The notes beneath the pieces are model-generated. The model did not search any database, was not told where the DNA came from, and saw only the letters and a list, made by a program, of their open reading frames with translations. From an uncultured Bordetella sp. (GTDB taxonomy: Bacteria; Pseudomonadota; Gammaproteobacteria; Burkholderiales; Burkholderiaceae_B): 6,710 nt of DNA. Shown here one piece after another: positions 5,743 through 6,710 of the stretch (its first letter is position 1; each line of letters starts with the position of its first letter). The stretch spans positions 1 to 6,710 of the forward strand of contig CALGFL010000245.1 of the NCBI GenBank assembly GCA_937881145.1. Direction: 5' to 3'. Made by a program: the position numbers and the translations under genes.

Positions 5743-6710
5743 ATGAAGAACCGGATCGGGGCCTTGATGTTTCTTCTGGCGAGCGGCCTGCTTTCTTTCG
5801 CGGCCGGCGCGCAGCCGCAAAAAGTGTGGCATGTCGGCGTGCTTTACTGGTCCGGCACCATTGCCGGCCAGGTGGCGATGCGCAAGGGCTTGGAGCAGGA
5901 AGTCGCACGCATCAACCAGGCCGCGCGCAAATCGGGCGCACCGACGATGCAGTTGTGGACCGAGGTCGCGGGCGACGGCCCGCACGGCGTGGACAGGCAG
6001 ATCGCTCAAATGCGCAAGATGGTCGACGCCAAGCCGGACGTCATCATCGTCCAACCCACCGACAACGCGGCCCTGACGCAGCCCTTGCTGGCAGCCAACA
6101 AGGCGGGCATACCGGTGATCGCCTACGACCAATACATCGCCGGCGGCATGCTTGCGGTCTACATTTCGTCGGACAACTATCAAGCCGGCTATCTGGACGG
6201 GGAGTACCTGGTCTCGCTCTTCGAGAAAAAGAAACCGCTGCGGCTGGTGCTGGTGGAATACCCCACGATCTCCTCCGCGTCGGATCGCGTGAGCGGCTTT
6301 CTGGATGCCCTGCACAACTATGGCCGCGGCTACACCATCATGAAGCCTTACCGCGCCATCGACACCGTTGAAGGCGAGAAGGCCGCAGCCGCCATGCTGC
6401 GCGACTTCCCGCAAAAAGGCAGCATCGACGCGGTCTTTACCGTCAACGACGGCGGCGGGCTGGCCGTGGTCGATGCCCTGGCCCGCGCGGGGCGCGACGA
6501 GATCGTCGTGGCCACGGTGGACGGCGACCCCGCATCGATGAAGAACATCCGCGACAGGCGGCTCACGCGCATCGATGCCGCGCAGTTCTGCGGCCCGTTG
6601 GGCGCCCGGGCGGCGCGCGCTGCCTACGACATATTGAGCGGCAAGGATGTTCCGGCGCGCATTCTGGTTCCCACTTTTCCCGTCACCGCCGACACCCTGG
6701 ACAAATACCC
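5743..6710 (+). CDS. Periplasmic sugar-binding-like protein, type 1 (3' end outside window)
   Basis: The frame is open to the right edge with 322 residues visible, close to the expected full length. The N-terminus is a classical signal peptide: MKNRIG, a hydrophobic stretch LMFLLASGLLSFA (8-20), and AGA at 21-23 giving a likely cut before Gln24. The mature part has the two-lobed Peripla_BP_4/RbsB-like pattern. The first strand is VWHVGVLYWSGT. PDVIIVQPTDNAALTQPLL and NKAGIPVIAYDQ form the sugar-binding hinge region. AVFTVNDGGGLAVVDALARAG and VVATVDGDP belong to the second lobe. Such proteins either feed an ABC sugar transporter or act as receptors for a membrane sensor kinase. It directly follows a c-di-GMP response regulator and no transporter gene is visible, so the receptor role is attractive but inferred. 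The ligand cannot be told. No lipobox cysteine is present, so it should be soluble in the periplasm. Confidence 0.8.
   Translation, partial: MKNRIGALMFLLASGLLSFAAGAQPQKVWHVGVLYWSGTIAGQVAMRKGLEQEVARINQAARKSGAPTMQLWTEVAGDGPHGVDRQIAQMRKMVDAKPDVIIVQPTDNAALTQPLLAANKAGIPVIAYDQYIAGGMLAVYISSDNYQAGYLDGEYLVSLFEKKKPLRLVLVEYPTISSASDRVSGFLDALHNYGRGYTIMKPYRAIDTVEGEKAAAAMLRDFPQKGSIDAVFTVNDGGGLAVVDALARAGRDEIVVATVDGDPASMKNIRDRRLTRIDAAQFCGPLGARAARAAYDILSGKDVPARILVPTFPVTADTLDKY

Noticed and set aside
5701..6414. Open minus-strand frame opposite the periplasmic binding protein gene.
   Set aside because: The plus-strand frame has a ribosome binding site, a signal peptide and recognisable binding-protein motifs. 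The antisense frame shows none of these.

Overview
The window is GC-rich, densely packed bacterial DNA. Gene content, codon use and the protein sequences point to a betaproteobacterium of the order Burkholderiales, plausibly Bordetella or Achromobacter. That placement is my inference from family resemblance; no search was run. All genes found look intact apart from two cut by the window edges.

Left part (1-2365, + strand): a three-gene acid-sugar catabolic operon. It holds the 3' part of a class II aldolase-type 3-oxo-tetronate-4-phosphate decarboxylase (otnC), a 2-oxo-tetronate isomerase (otnI) and an SDR-family D-erythronate dehydrogenase (denD). The last two overlap by ATGA. In the known pathway DenD oxidises D-erythronate, OtnI isomerises the 2-oxo acid to the 3-oxo acid, the DUF1537 kinase OtnK phosphorylates it, and OtnC decarboxylates it to dihydroxyacetone phosphate. 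OtnK is not in the window and may lie upstream of otnC.

Middle (2366-3499): denD converges on a minus-strand NfsA/Frp-type FMN nitroreductase, and a 12-bp perfect hairpin lies between the two stop codons. Upstream of the nitroreductase is a 240-bp AT-rich divergent intergenic region. It carries an interrupted palindrome that overlaps a plausible nitroreductase promoter.

Right part (3500-6710, + strand): a signalling pair. The first gene is a 734-aa response regulator with REC, a DUF3369-like region, a degenerate GGDEF domain and an intact EAL domain (predicted c-di-GMP phosphodiesterase). After 38 bp comes a secreted type-1 periplasmic sugar-binding-like protein, cut by the right edge. The pairing suggests a ligand-responsive c-di-GMP system whose sensor kinase could lie just past the window.

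The most notable points are two apparent active-site substitutions in OtnC, the receptor-plus-phosphodiesterase gene pair, and the palindromic promoter element. No CRISPR array, tRNA, rRNA, insertion sequence or prophage was seen.
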